From: Fidelibacterota bacterium
GTDB lineage: Bacteria > Marinisomatota > Marinisomatia > Marinisomatales > TCS55
Length of the DNA stretch: 52,777 nucleotides
Assembly (NCBI GenBank): GCA_004124535.1
Contig: SCKQ01000010.1
Location: forward strand, 1-52,777
Reading direction: 5' to 3'
Shown here: positions 20,536-29,288 of the stretch, piece by piece
Layout of the letters: every line of letters begins with the position of its first letter
Position numbering within the stretch: position 1 is the first letter of the stretch
Made by a program: the position numbers and the translations under genes
Notes under the pieces: model-generated
Seen by the model: only the letters and a program-made list of their open reading frames with translations
Databases searched by the model: none
What the model was told of the DNA's origin: nothing

Positions 20536-23001
20536 TTAATCTTCTAAATGGAGTAAATACGTTTCATCCACGAGAACTTCTCGTGCTTTACTCCCTGTGA
20601 ATGGCCCAACAACTGCGATCTGCTCCATTTGATCGATAAGACGTGCTGCTCGCGAATATCCAACTTTTAAGCGTCGTTGGATGAGGGAAATAGAGCCTTG
20701 CTGATGTGTTATAACTAACCGAATGGCTTCATGCAATAGTTCATCTTGATCATCGTCTCCGCCCCCATCTACTGTAAGGCCTTCAACTGTTTGACCTTCA
20801 CGAATACTTGGCAAAACCAATTCAGCAGCTTTTGGCTGTTTCTGAATATGCGTCATAAGCGCTTCTATTTCCTCCAATGATAAAAATGCATTGTGAAGAC
20901 GAATCGGATCAGATGCTCCTGATCCCAGATAAAGCATATCACCCCTGCCGATCAATTTTTCAGCTCCCATCATATCAATAATAACGCGGGAGTCAATTTT
21001 ACTGGCTACCTGGAATGCAATTCTTGATGGGAAGTTGGCCTTGATCAAACCGGTGATTACATCAACAGACGGTCGCTGTGTGGCAATAACCAAGTGGATG
21101 CCAACCGCTCTTGCCAATTGAGCAAGACGGGCAATGGGCGCTTCAACTTCACGGGCATTCAACATCATCAGATCTGCCAATTCATCCACAACTACGACGA
21201 TAAAAGGCATGATCGCTTCACCGTTGCCTTGCATCTTTTTATTGTATTCACCGATGTTGCGCACCACAGCGTCGGCTAGTATATCATAGCGTCTGCCCAT
21301 TTCACGCTCTACAGCCCGCAGAGCGTATACTGCGTTCTCTACAGATGTAACAATCGGTTCATCAATATCTTCCATGGATAATAAATGATAGCCATCCAAT
21401 GCCCGATATAATGACATTTCAACTTTTTTAGGATCAATAATAACAAATTTTAACTCATCGGGAGTGGAGCTGTACAATAGACTACAAATGATTGAATTCA
21501 AACAAACTGATTTCCCGGATCCTGTAGTTCCTGCAATTAGCAAATGGGGCATATCAGCCAGATCAAGTGTAGCAATTTCTCCAGTAGTATTTTTACCTAT
21601 GGCCAGGTTCAACTTAGAATCAGATGTGGCAAATTTTTCGGAATTGATAACGGATTTGAAATATACTGTGGCCGGATTGCGATTTGGAATTTCTATACCC
21701 ACAGAAGATTTACCTGGAATGGGAGCAATAACCCGAACACGGCTTGCTTCCATTACTCGCGCAAGGTCATCTGAAAGCTGGACAAATTTATTTACACGAA
21801 CACCTTCTGCAGGCTCAACTTCAAATAATGTAATCACAGGACCTGGACTTACATTAACCACTTTTCCTTCTACACCAAATGTCAATAATGATTGTGTAAG
21901 AAAATTTGCACGATCAACGAGTTCATCACGGCTCATACTGTCTGAAATATTCACAGGAGTTGCTAAAAGATCTGATAAGGGCAGTTGATACTCTCGTTTG
22001 GGTTGCTGTCTCTCCGTCACTTTATCCAGATTCACTTCATCTTCTTCAATGATTTCACCTACTTCGATATTTTCATCTTCAAGAGCTGGAGCAGCTTTCA
22101 TATTTTCTTCAATCTTTTCAGTTGGTGAATCTTTAGACGTCAGTTCTGTTTCTATTTCTTGATCAACATCATCGGCTTTAGAATACTCTTCTACGAGTTC
22201 ATCATCTGTTAATGCTGGAATGTGAGCAGGTGGAATTGGTGCTACGACAGGGATAGTTGATTCTTCTTCGTTTTCTACTTCTTCTACAGGTTCAGTAACT
22301 TCTGCTGTTGTTAATGTTTCATCTTCATCTTGTCTTTGAGCATCGATCTTCTGCAATAATTCCTGGGTGTGCTTACGTTTGGCGTCTTCCGTAACAGCAA
22401 TCTCTTTTTTGAGTTTTCGCTCATCCCGCTTTTTATTTAGTTTAATACCCAGTTTTTCTAACGGTCCATATAAACTAAATTCAAAATAACCCCGTAATAA
22501 TACTAGCCATAACGCAATCAGTAAAATAGATGTACCGATCAATCCCAAAAAGCTGTACAGGAAATTGGCGAGATTACCGCCAACAAGTCCGCTACTGGTA
22601 AAATCGAGTCCGGTGCGGTCATTGATCCCGATTTCAACTAGACCAATCGTTACGGATAATAGGACAACAACTCCAACTGCATAACCCCCAATGCGATTAA
22701 ACGTTGCTAATTCCTTTTGACTGAAGCAGAGCCAACCCCAAATAATTCCCAAAATGGGTAATATAAATGTGGAGTAACCAAAAAGAAATTTGACAAAGAA
22801 ATATGATAGGTAAACTCCAAGGATACCCAAAGGATTTTCTATCTGGACATTAGGTGAAATGCCGGGATCTTCACTGGGGGAATAGCCAATGAGACTGACA
22901 AACACCAACAGCGAAGTTGTAATGATCAGGATACCAAGTATTTCGAGGCGTCTGTCTTTCAAAACAGCTGGGGATGCTTTGTTTTCACGGTTCTGAACCA
23001 A
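20536..23001 (-). CDS. ftsK: DNA translocase FtsK
   Basis: FtsK couples cell division to chromosome segregation: it sits in the septal membrane and pumps DNA towards dif. The 821-residue protein has four or five N-terminal membrane spans up to about residue 175 and an acidic low-complexity linker (about 200-330). The RecA-like motor follows, with Walker A AGTTGSGKS at about 490-498 and the DPKKVE motif, and a winged-helix gamma domain ends the protein. The start is uncertain. The TTG given here overlaps the upstream gene by 43 bases; a second TTG at 22962 overlaps its stop as TTGA. Neither has a good ribosome-binding sequence. Confidence 0.96.
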   Translation of the reverse strand: MVQNRENKASPAVLKDRRLEILGILIITTSLLVFVSLIGYSPSEDPGISPNVQIENPLGILGVYLSYFFVKFLFGYSTFILPILGIIWGWLCFSQKELATFNRIGGYAVGVVVLLSVTIGLVEIGINDRTGLDFTSSGLVGGNLANFLYSFLGLIGTSILLIALWLVLLRGYFEFSLYGPLEKLGIKLNKKRDERKLKKEIAVTEDAKRKHTQELLQKIDAQRQDEDETLTTAEVTEPVEEVENEEESTIPVVAPIPPAHIPALTDDELVEEYSKADDVDQEIETELTSKDSPTEKIEENMKAAPALEDENIEVGEIIEEDEVNLDKVTERQQPKREYQLPLSDLLATPVNISDSMSRDELVDRANFLTQSLLTFGVEGKVVNVSPGPVITLFEVEPAEGVRVNKFVQLSDDLARVMEASRVRVIAPIPGKSSVGIEIPNRNPATVYFKSVINSEKFATSDSKLNLAIGKNTTGEIATLDLADMPHLLIAGTTGSGKSVCLNSIICSLLYSSTPDELKFVIIDPKKVEMSLYRALDGYHLLSMEDIDEPIVTSVENAVYALRAVEREMGRRYDILADAVVRNIGEYNKKMQGNGEAIMPFIVVVVDELADLMMLNAREVEAPIARLAQLARAVGIHLVIATQRPSVDVITGLIKANFPSRIAFQVASKIDSRVIIDMMGAEKLIGRGDMLYLGSGASDPIRLHNAFLSLEEIEALMTHIQKQPKAAELVLPSIREGQTVEGLTVDGGGDDDQDELLHEAIRLVITHQQGSISLIQRRLKVGYSRAARLIDQMEQIAVVGPFTGSKAREVLVDETYLLHLED

Positions 23002-23930
23002 TCAACAAATTGAACAATACCATCATATAGATGAGTTTTGGGAGTGTAATCCAGGCGTGATTCTGCGCGGGAAATATCAGCATATGTGCGCAGCACATCT
23101 CCGGAAGGGAGATCGCGCTCATCAAGGACGGCAGTCCTACCGGTAACGTCACTGATTGTGGAGACCAGATCAGCCAATTTTACTGGTTCAGAATTTCCGA
23201 GGTTGTAGATCATGAAATCGTCGTTTGATTCCAACGCTGCAAGTATACCACCAATGATGTCTTGGATGTAAGTATAATCTCGTGCTGTGGAACCATCGCC
23301 GAAAAATGGCAGCGGCTGTTCATTAAGCATAAAACGAACAAATTTATGAATGGCCATTTCCGGTCGCTGCCGTGGACCATAAACGGTGAAAAATCGTAAA
23401 CAACTTGTTGGTATTTCATATAGATGAGAATACGTAAAACAAAGTTCTTCACCCATTTTTTTTGTCGTTCCATAAGGAGAAATCTGTTGATCTACCATGT
23501 CTGTTTCTGAAAAAGGAATCTTATCATTATTGCCGTAAACTGATGAAGAAGAAGCAAAGATAAATTTCTGGATATCCTTATCTTTCATTTCTTCCAAAAG
23601 AACCTGCGTACCATTGATATTCACATCTGTATATAAGACAGGATTTTCCAAAGACGGTCTTACACCTGCCATAGCGGCAAGATGAATCACCGTATCAAAT
23701 GTATAGGTTGTAAAAATCTCTCGTATAAAAGATTCATTTCTAATATCACCATTATGAAATGAATAACGCTTATAATCCAAATGTGGTTTTTGATTCAAAA
23801 GCTTGATTTCCGGATGATAGAAATCATTTAGATTGTCGATACAGATAACCTGTTTGCGCTTACTCAACAATTTGTCAATTAGATGTGACCCAATAAATCC
23901 ACAGCCGCCTGTAACTAAAATCGATCTCAT
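22959..23930 (-). CDS. NAD-dependent sugar epimerase, UDP-glucuronate 4-epimerase-like
   Basis: This 323-residue short-chain dehydrogenase/reductase has the NAD-binding GGCGFIGSHL motif at residues 8-17, the SSSSVYG segment near residue 125, and the YxxxK pair in SPYGTTKKMGEE. The FFTVYGPRQRPEMAI sequence is characteristic of UDP-glucuronate 4-epimerases, which make UDP-galacturonate for surface polysaccharide. UDP-glucose 4-epimerase is the main alternative. It overlaps gcvT by 4 bases (ATGA) and ftsK at its 3' end. Confidence 0.85.
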   Translation of the reverse strand: MRSILVTGGCGFIGSHLIDKLLSKRKQVICIDNLNDFYHPEIKLLNQKPHLDYKRYSFHNGDIRNESFIREIFTTYTFDTVIHLAAMAGVRPSLENPVLYTDVNINGTQVLLEEMKDKDIQKFIFASSSSVYGNNDKIPFSETDMVDQQISPYGTTKKMGEELCFTYSHLYEIPTSCLRFFTVYGPRQRPEMAIHKFVRFMLNEQPLPFFGDGSTARDYTYIQDIIGGILAALESNDDFMIYNLGNSEPVKLADLVSTISDVTGRTAVLDERDLPSGDVLRTYADISRAESRLDYTPKTHLYDGIVQFVDWFRTVKTKHPQLF

Positions 23931-25003
23931 AACTGTGCGGTTCCATTTTTATAAAACGGAGGTTTCACGATAACGGCTTTCATCATTTTTCCTCGAATAT
24001 CAATCTCTAGTTCCATTCCGGATTTATGTTTACCAAACTGTACAAAGCCAAGTCCAATCCCCTTTTGTAAGGATGGAGAATGAGTTCCGCTGGTAACAAC
24101 ACCCACTTCTTTTCCGTCTGCAAAAATCGTATAGCCTTTCCTTGGAATTGCCCTATCCACCATTTCAAATGCAGCTAAATACCGAGTTTTATTTTCTTTC
24201 GCTGAAATAACCGCATCTCTTCCTATAAAATCTTTATTATGCGTTTTGGTGATCCAACCAAGCCCGGCTTCGATAGTATTTGTTGTTTCATCAATATCAT
24301 TACCATAAAGACAAAATTTCATCTCCATCCGCAATGTATCCCGACATCCAAGTCCACAAGGTGTTATTCCTCCAACATTCATGATAGTATCCCAGATATG
24401 TTGAATGGAATCATTATCGGCATAAATCTCAAAACCCAATTCACCGGTGTAACCCGTCCGGGCGATGGTGGCGCTGGCGCTACCCACTTTGCTTACGATG
24501 AATGTATAAAACGAAATATCAGAAATATCCTCTTTTACCGCTTTCTGTAGAATTGATCTCGAATCCGGACCCTGTAAGGCAATAAGCCCAGTTTCTGCGC
24601 TTACATCAACAAGTTCTACATCATCCGGTTTATGCTTATTCAGCCACATAAAATCTTTTTCCAAATTTGAAGCATTCACTACCATCATGAACCAATCATT
24701 ATATCGATATACTACAATATCATCCACAATACCACCATCATCGTAGCACATGGCCGAATACTGGGCATCGCCCGCATCCAGAATTGTTATATCATTCACA
24801 GTCATACGATTTAAAAACGCTTCAGTATTCTCTCCACTGACCATGAATTCACCCATATGGGACACATCAAATATTCCACATGAATTACGTACAGACAAAT
24901 GCTCTTGAACAATTCCAGAATATTGGATTGGCATCTGATACCCCGCAAAGTCTACCATCCGTGCATTTAGATCGATGTGTTTTTGATATAGTAGTGTTTG
25001 CAT
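23927..25003 (-). CDS. gcvT: Aminomethyltransferase (glycine cleavage T protein)
   Basis: The T protein transfers the aminomethyl carbon from lipoylated H protein to tetrahydrofolate and releases ammonia. The 358-residue protein opens with LYQKHIDLNARMVDFAGYQM and has the SCGIFDVSHMGEF, RTGYTGELGFEIY and GLGCRDTLRMEM segments of true GcvT. Length is normal. The gcvH and gcvP partners are not in this window, so they must be elsewhere. It starts 7 bases after the aminotransferase gene. Confidence 0.95.
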   Translation of the reverse strand: MQTLLYQKHIDLNARMVDFAGYQMPIQYSGIVQEHLSVRNSCGIFDVSHMGEFMVSGENTEAFLNRMTVNDITILDAGDAQYSAMCYDDGGIVDDIVVYRYNDWFMMVVNASNLEKDFMWLNKHKPDDVELVDVSAETGLIALQGPDSRSILQKAVKEDISDISFYTFIVSKVGSASATIARTGYTGELGFEIYADNDSIQHIWDTIMNVGGITPCGLGCRDTLRMEMKFCLYGNDIDETTNTIEAGLGWITKTHNKDFIGRDAVISAKENKTRYLAAFEMVDRAIPRKGYTIFADGKEVGVVTSGTHSPSLQKGIGLGFVQFGKHKSGMELEIDIRGKMMKAVIVKPPFYKNGTAQL

Positions 25004-25010
25004 TTATAAA

Positions 25011-26210
25011 TCAATTACTTGATTCGAAGTACTCTTTGAGTTTACCCATCCCTTCAGTGATATCCTCCACAGTGATACCCGAATACGCAAAGCGAATATA
25101 AAATTCTGTTTCCCCATTTTGAGGACGCCCAAAATGTTCGCGAGTACAAAAAGAGACGCCTGAATTGTGCAATGCTCCTTCTTGAAGTTCACCTATTTTT
25201 GAAAACCCTTTACGTTTCATGATGTTTGTGACATTGGGAAATAAATAAAATGTGCATTCCGGTTTGGCTACATTAAGACAATCAATAGCATTAAGTCCTG
25301 TTGATGCTGCATCCCTTCTTTTACGCAATTCACCCAAAATAGCCTCTGCACCAGATTGATCGCCAGTCACCGCTTCTACCATAGCCCATTGATGAAAATG
25401 ATTGGTACAGGATTCATCATTTACATTCAATTGATTGATCACTTTGATCACATTTTCCGGACCAATGGATGCCCCTATACGCCAGCCGGTCATGGCAAAT
25501 TTTTTAGAAAATGTATATAAGATCACCGACCTTTCCTGCATTCCGGGAATATTTACGATGGATTGCGGTTCCGTATCATAAAGCATCTCATAATAAGCGT
25601 CATCGCTCAACACCCATAGATCATGCTCAATAGCTATTTGGGCCAGTGCTTCCATTTCTTCTCGCGAAGATTCTGCGGAAATGGGATTATTATAATTATT
25701 ATAGATCAGGGCTGTGGTTTTATCCGTAACTGAAGTTTTTAATTTCTCAATATCAATAGCAAAACCAGTATCCGTTTCATCATAACGATAAGACACAGCA
25801 ATACCGCCGTGATATTCTATCTGGCTTTCGTAAATGGGATAACCGGGATTTGGATAAAGCACTTCATCCCCGGGATTCATAACCGCTTGAATGAATTTGC
25901 CAATAGTGGGTTTCCCGCCTGGTTGAACAGAAACATTTTCCGGATCAAAATGTACTCCCCTTTTAATGCCTACATCATCAGCCAGAACTTCACGTAGTGG
26001 CAATATTCCTTCTGCAGGGCAATAGCCGTTTTTTCCATCGACAATGTATTTATTGGCAGCTTCCACAATGTTCAGTGGTGTTGAAAGATTGATATCACCC
26101 AAATGAAATGGATATATTTTGTTTCCCTTGGCAGCCCATTTTCGAGCCTGTGCAGAAACGGCAAAAGCCGTTTCTGTACCCAGACGGTTAATACGTGTTG
26201 CGATTTTCAT
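25011..26210 (-). CDS. Pyridoxal-phosphate aminotransferase, class I/II
   Basis: This 399-residue fold-type I enzyme is related to aspartate and LL-diaminopimelate aminotransferases. The cofactor lysine is in TFSKKFAMTGWRIG near residue 240, the cofactor-binding aspartate in SDDAYYEML, and the C-terminal substrate arginine in EFYIRFAYSG. The usual NNPTG loop reads NNPISAES here. The substrate cannot be assigned. An AAGGA sequence 7 bases upstream supports the ATG. It follows ruvA by 8 bases and precedes gcvT, hinting at an amino-acid metabolism role. Confidence 0.88.
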   Translation of the reverse strand: MKIATRINRLGTETAFAVSAQARKWAAKGNKIYPFHLGDINLSTPLNIVEAANKYIVDGKNGYCPAEGILPLREVLADDVGIKRGVHFDPENVSVQPGGKPTIGKFIQAVMNPGDEVLYPNPGYPIYESQIEYHGGIAVSYRYDETDTGFAIDIEKLKTSVTDKTTALIYNNYNNPISAESSREEMEALAQIAIEHDLWVLSDDAYYEMLYDTEPQSIVNIPGMQERSVILYTFSKKFAMTGWRIGASIGPENVIKVINQLNVNDESCTNHFHQWAMVEAVTGDQSGAEAILGELRKRRDAASTGLNAIDCLNVAKPECTFYLFPNVTNIMKRKGFSKIGELQEGALHNSGVSFCTREHFGRPQNGETEFYIRFAYSGITVEDITEGMGKLKEYFESSN

Positions 26211-26218
26211 GGAAATCC

Positions 26219-26809
26219 TTAAATTTTAACGAGAGCTTTTTTAATAATCTCTTCAATACTGCCCTCCAGTTCTCCAGCTTTTTCCAGTTGCCGTATTGCC
26301 TGGTTGACTTGCCTCCTCTTATATCCCAGTGACATTAAAGCAATAATTGCATCACCGGCCATACCGTCCTCGGCAACGAACATGAAATCCAAATTATCAT
26401 CATCCTGATCGACATATTTTTCTTTCAACTCCACAATGATCCGTTTGGCAGTTTTGGGTCCGATGCCGGGAATCACCGTCAATGATTTTACATCACCGGC
26501 GATAATGTTCTTCTTGAATTCTTTTGGATTCGATCCGGAAAGTATATTCATAGCCGATCGGGGACCAATACCGCTGATTGTATTCAGCATCATAAACATA
26601 TTACGCTGTTCATTATCGATAAAGCCGTATAGCTCCAGTAGGTCTTCACGGACATTCAGATATGTAAGCAGTTCTGCATCCTGACCTTTTTCAGGTAATT
26701 CATTGTATGTGGCAACGGTAATTGAGAGCTTCAAACGTATACCATTCATATCCAGCACAACGTGGGTTGGATACTTATAAAATAGTTTACCTTTTATGGA
26801 ATCGATCAT
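26219..26809 (-). CDS. ruvA: Holliday junction DNA helicase subunit RuvA
   Basis: RuvA binds four-way junctions and loads the RuvB motor for branch migration. The 196-residue protein starts MIDSIKGKLFYKYP and has the N-terminal OB domain, two helix-hairpin-helix motifs (ISGIGPRSAMNIL and IPGIGPKTAKRII, about residues 75-125) and a C-terminal RuvB-binding domain. The ATG chosen overlaps the ruvC stop as ATGA; a longer frame would begin inside ruvC without support. ruvB is not in the window. Confidence 0.96.
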   Translation of the reverse strand: MIDSIKGKLFYKYPTHVVLDMNGIRLKLSITVATYNELPEKGQDAELLTYLNVREDLLELYGFIDNEQRNMFMMLNTISGIGPRSAMNILSGSNPKEFKKNIIAGDVKSLTVIPGIGPKTAKRIIVELKEKYVDQDDDNLDFMFVAEDGMAGDAIIALMSLGYKRRQVNQAIRQLEKAGELEGSIEEIIKKALVKI

Positions 26810-27285
26810 TGGACAAATTGCTGTTGATTGATATAACACAGCCCCACCGCCAGTGCGTCAGATGAATCAAAGGGTGTTGGGATTTCCTTCAATTTCAAAA
26901 TATTCTTTACCATATACTGAACTTGTTGCTTCGTTGCACTGCCGTTGCCTACTACCGACTGCTTCACCTTTTTCGGAGCGAATTCCGTGCAGACAATATC
27001 ATTTCTTGCAGCGGCCAAAATGATCACTCCCTTCGCTTGACCGAGCATTAGGGCTGATTTAAAGTTTTTGTGATAAAATGTATCTTCCACTGCTACCACA
27101 TCCGGATTGAAATCTTTTAACAATTTCATGGTTTCTTCGTGAAGATATTTCAAACGATCTTGCAGCGGGTTTTTTTGCGGCGGTTTGATAACACCGTAGC
27201 CATGAGCCTTGGCATTGCGCTTGTTATAGTCCAAGATTCCAAATCCAGTCACATTTATTCCAGGATCAAAACCTATAACGCGCAT
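26806..27285 (-). CDS. ruvC: Holliday junction resolvase RuvC
   Basis: RuvC is the endonuclease that cuts Holliday junctions during recombination. The 159-residue protein shows the acidic catalytic residues Asp7 (GFDPGINVTG), the glutamate in VAVEDTFYHKN near residue 67, and two aspartates in SSDALAVGLC near residue 140. Its start overlaps the yebC stop by one base and its end overlaps ruvA, giving the conserved order yebC-ruvC-ruvA. Confidence 0.96.
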   Translation of the reverse strand: MRVIGFDPGINVTGFGILDYNKRNAKAHGYGVIKPPQKNPLQDRLKYLHEETMKLLKDFNPDVVAVEDTFYHKNFKSALMLGQAKGVIILAAARNDIVCTEFAPKKVKQSVVGNGSATKQQVQYMVKNILKLKEIPTPFDSSDALAVGLCYINQQQFVQ

Positions 27286-28010
27286 TAGTTCTCGGTATCG
27301 AAATTGGTAAAAACTGCTTTAATGTCATCGTGGTCTTCTAGTGCTTCTAGAAGTGTAATGACAGACTGTTCCTTATCACTATCGACATTCTGCAGATTCT
27401 TTGGCACCATGTCAATATTGGCGGATTCGACTTCATAGCCTTTTTCTTCCAACGCATCAAGAACAGACATGATATCAGACGGATCGGTGGAAATAATGAT
27501 GAAGTCCCCATCGACTTCAAAATCTTCTGCGCCGACCTCCAAAGCATCTTCAAATACTTTTTCCTCATCAACACTATTGGCTTTAAGCGTGATCTGTCCT
27601 TTTTTATCAAACATCCATGACACAGAACCATTTTCCCCAAGGTTACCGCCATATTTTGTAATAAGATGACGAATATTAGCAACGGTGCGTTTTTTATTAT
27701 CCGTCAAACATGCCATCATGATAGCCACACCTGCTGGCCCGTAACCCTCATAGATCGTTTCTTCGTAATTGACACCGGGGAGTTCACCCGTTCCTTTTTT
27801 GATGGCACGAGTAATATTGTCAGATGGCATATTTGCCGATTTTGCATTGGCGATTGCTTGCCTTAATCGAGGATTGCTTTCCGGATCTCCACCGCCCTCT
27901 CGGGCAGCTATGGTAATTTCTTTAATAATGGTGGTGAATATCTTGCCACGCTTGGCATCAGTGGCGGCTTTCTTGTGTTTGATAGTAGCCCATTTGCTAT
28001 GACCGGACAT
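27285..28010 (-). CDS. yebC: YebC/PmpR family regulatory protein
   Basis: The 241-residue protein begins MSGHSKWATIKHKKAATDAKRG and contains the conserved AIKKGTGE and GSVSWMF segments. Family members were described as transcription regulators and, more recently, as ribosome-associated factors that help translate difficult motifs such as polyproline. A good GAGG ribosome-binding sequence precedes the ATG. It lies 85 bases after the SPOR gene; that gap holds a perfect hairpin and probably the promoter for the yebC-ruvCA run. Confidence 0.96.
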   Translation of the reverse strand: MSGHSKWATIKHKKAATDAKRGKIFTTIIKEITIAAREGGGDPESNPRLRQAIANAKSANMPSDNITRAIKKGTGELPGVNYEETIYEGYGPAGVAIMMACLTDNKKRTVANIRHLITKYGGNLGENGSVSWMFDKKGQITLKANSVDEEKVFEDALEVGAEDFEVDGDFIIISTDPSDIMSVLDALEEKGYEVESANIDMVPKNLQNVDSDKEQSVITLLEALEDHDDIKAVFTNFDTEN

Positions 28011-28064
28011 ATTTCCTCTGAATCTCAGTTAAAATTGAATCAAAAAATTAAAACGGCTGAAGGG

Positions 28065-28086
28065 TTGTTTCCTATATGGGAAACAA
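28065..28086. repeat. Perfect 8-base inverted repeat between the SPOR gene and yebC
   Basis: TTGTTTCC and GGAAACAA are separated by a 6-base spacer. The repeat starts about 10 bases after the stop of the SPOR-domain gene and lies about 55 bases before yebC. On the minus strand it is followed by CCCTTCAGCCGTTTT, not a direct T-run. It may end the bat operon transcript as a loose terminator or serve as an operator for yebC-ruvC-ruvA. Confidence 0.45.
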
Positions 28087-28095
28087 TGAAACATA

Positions 28096-28551
28096 CTAAT
28101 TTCCTATCCGAATGATCATTCCCGTCCGTTGCGGTGTGATCCGCGTACGGATCACCCAGGCAGAACGGTAGCCCATTTTATGAAGGTTCTGACGCATTTT
28201 ATCGGCGTCTTCCCTGACCACGTAATCACCAATGCGCACTTTATAATTGGGTGTTTCATACACAACATATACAGAATCTTCCAAAGTAGAATTTAAAATG
28301 TTACTTAATGAATCTGCTTTTGTTATGGAATTTGAAGCCAATACCTGTACTCGAAAACCATCGGTAACCCAATGAACCGTATCTGCCGCTAAAATGGAAT
28401 CAATAGCATTGTCTCCCGGCAAAACATTATTAATAATCACCGGCCATTTGGGCTGGACATCACGATGTTTGTTGGGATCAAAAATCTTTTTGAGATCAAT
28501 CTCTTGTCCCAGCACAAAAGATATAATTAAAAGAGGTATTAATCTTTTCAT
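28096..28551 (-). CDS. SPOR-domain exported protein
   Basis: The 151-residue protein has a signal peptide (MKRLIPLLIISFVLGQ) and a C-terminal SPOR domain from about residue 66 (GFRVQVLASNS, then YKVRIGDYVVREDADKM). SPOR domains bind denuded glycan strands of peptidoglycan at division sites. It overlaps batE by 4 bases (ATGA), so it is probably the last gene of the bat operon. A role in the cell wall is inferred from the domain; the exact partner is unknown. Confidence 0.8.
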   Translation of the reverse strand: MKRLIPLLIISFVLGQEIDLKKIFDPNKHRDVQPKWPVIINNVLPGDNAIDSILAADTVHWVTDGFRVQVLASNSITKADSLSNILNSTLEDSVYVVYETPNYKVRIGDYVVREDADKMRQNLHKMGYRSAWVIRTRITPQRTGMIIRIGN

Positions 28552-29288
28552 GTAAGCGGTCGTATTGTATTAATGGGTATCCAGCCTTTCTTGCCATCCA
28601 GCAAAATAATTTCAATCCAATTATCCTGGACTTGTGTGATCTCTGCTTTCAATCCTTCATGAATTTTGAAAACGATCATTTCATCCCGCACCGCAGGCAC
28701 GGAATACACATTCACTGTTGATGATAGAATAACCCCCTCTTCAATACCTGTCACATCCCAATATTTATCCAAGCAAATTCCATGAGCAAGAATGGTAAAA
28801 ATAACAAAAGCAGTTTGCAGTCTTAAAGTTGATTGACGACCCAGAAATCTAAATTGTCCCAAAGCATAGACCAGCCCAACCAGCAAAAGAAAAACACTTC
28901 CCCAAATAAGCAGATCATTCACTGTCTGGGAATTCTTAAAAGCGCGATACCAATTCAAAAATACAAATCCTTCCGGAATATCTATGCGGTCTTTCACTCT
29001 CGTATTGGTGAAGTCCAGGTTATGCTTGAGATCACGATTCCGCGGTTCAAACTGCAGCCCTTTTTCATAGGCCCACACAGCGTGCCCCACTTCGCCCATG
29101 CGGTAGTAAGCATTCCCCAGGTTATAATACAGATCTGCATGTTCCACCGAAATCAACATACGCTCATAGGTTCGAGCAGCCTGGATATATTTTTCGTCAT
29201 CGAAATAATAATTTCCCTGCACAAACAGACTGTCCGCATTTGCTGCAAACAAGTTAGAAACCAGCAATGCTAAATAAATAATTTTCAT
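28548..29288 (-). CDS. batE: BatE-like protein with TPR repeats and SH3-like domain
   Basis: The 246-residue protein has a signal peptide, two or three TPR units at about residues 18-95 (NLGNAYYRMGEVGHAVWAYE), two membrane spans at about 125-170, and a C-terminal bacterial SH3-type domain (TVNVYSVPAVRDEMIVFKI). This is the architecture of BatE in Bacteroides and Leptospira aerotolerance operons. Its start overlaps batD by 4 bases. The molecular function of Bat proteins is unsettled; TPR and SH3 domains suggest protein or cell-wall binding on the periplasmic side. Confidence 0.8.
   Translation of the reverse strand: MKIIYLALLVSNLFAANADSLFVQGNYYFDDEKYIQAARTYERMLISVEHADLYYNLGNAYYRMGEVGHAVWAYEKGLQFEPRNRDLKHNLDFTNTRVKDRIDIPEGFVFLNWYRAFKNSQTVNDLLIWGSVFLLLVGLVYALGQFRFLGRQSTLRLQTAFVIFTILAHGICLDKYWDVTGIEEGVILSSTVNVYSVPAVRDEMIVFKIHEGLKAEITQVQDNWIEIILLDGKKGWIPINTIRPLT

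Noticed and set aside
23210..23473. Alternative frame inside the epimerase gene
   Set aside because: It overlaps a well-supported conserved gene and resembles no family.
26810..26839. Longer N-terminus for ruvA
   Set aside because: The extra ten codons lie in the ruvC 3' end; the ATG in the ATGA overlap matches the family's usual MI-x-x-I-K-G start.
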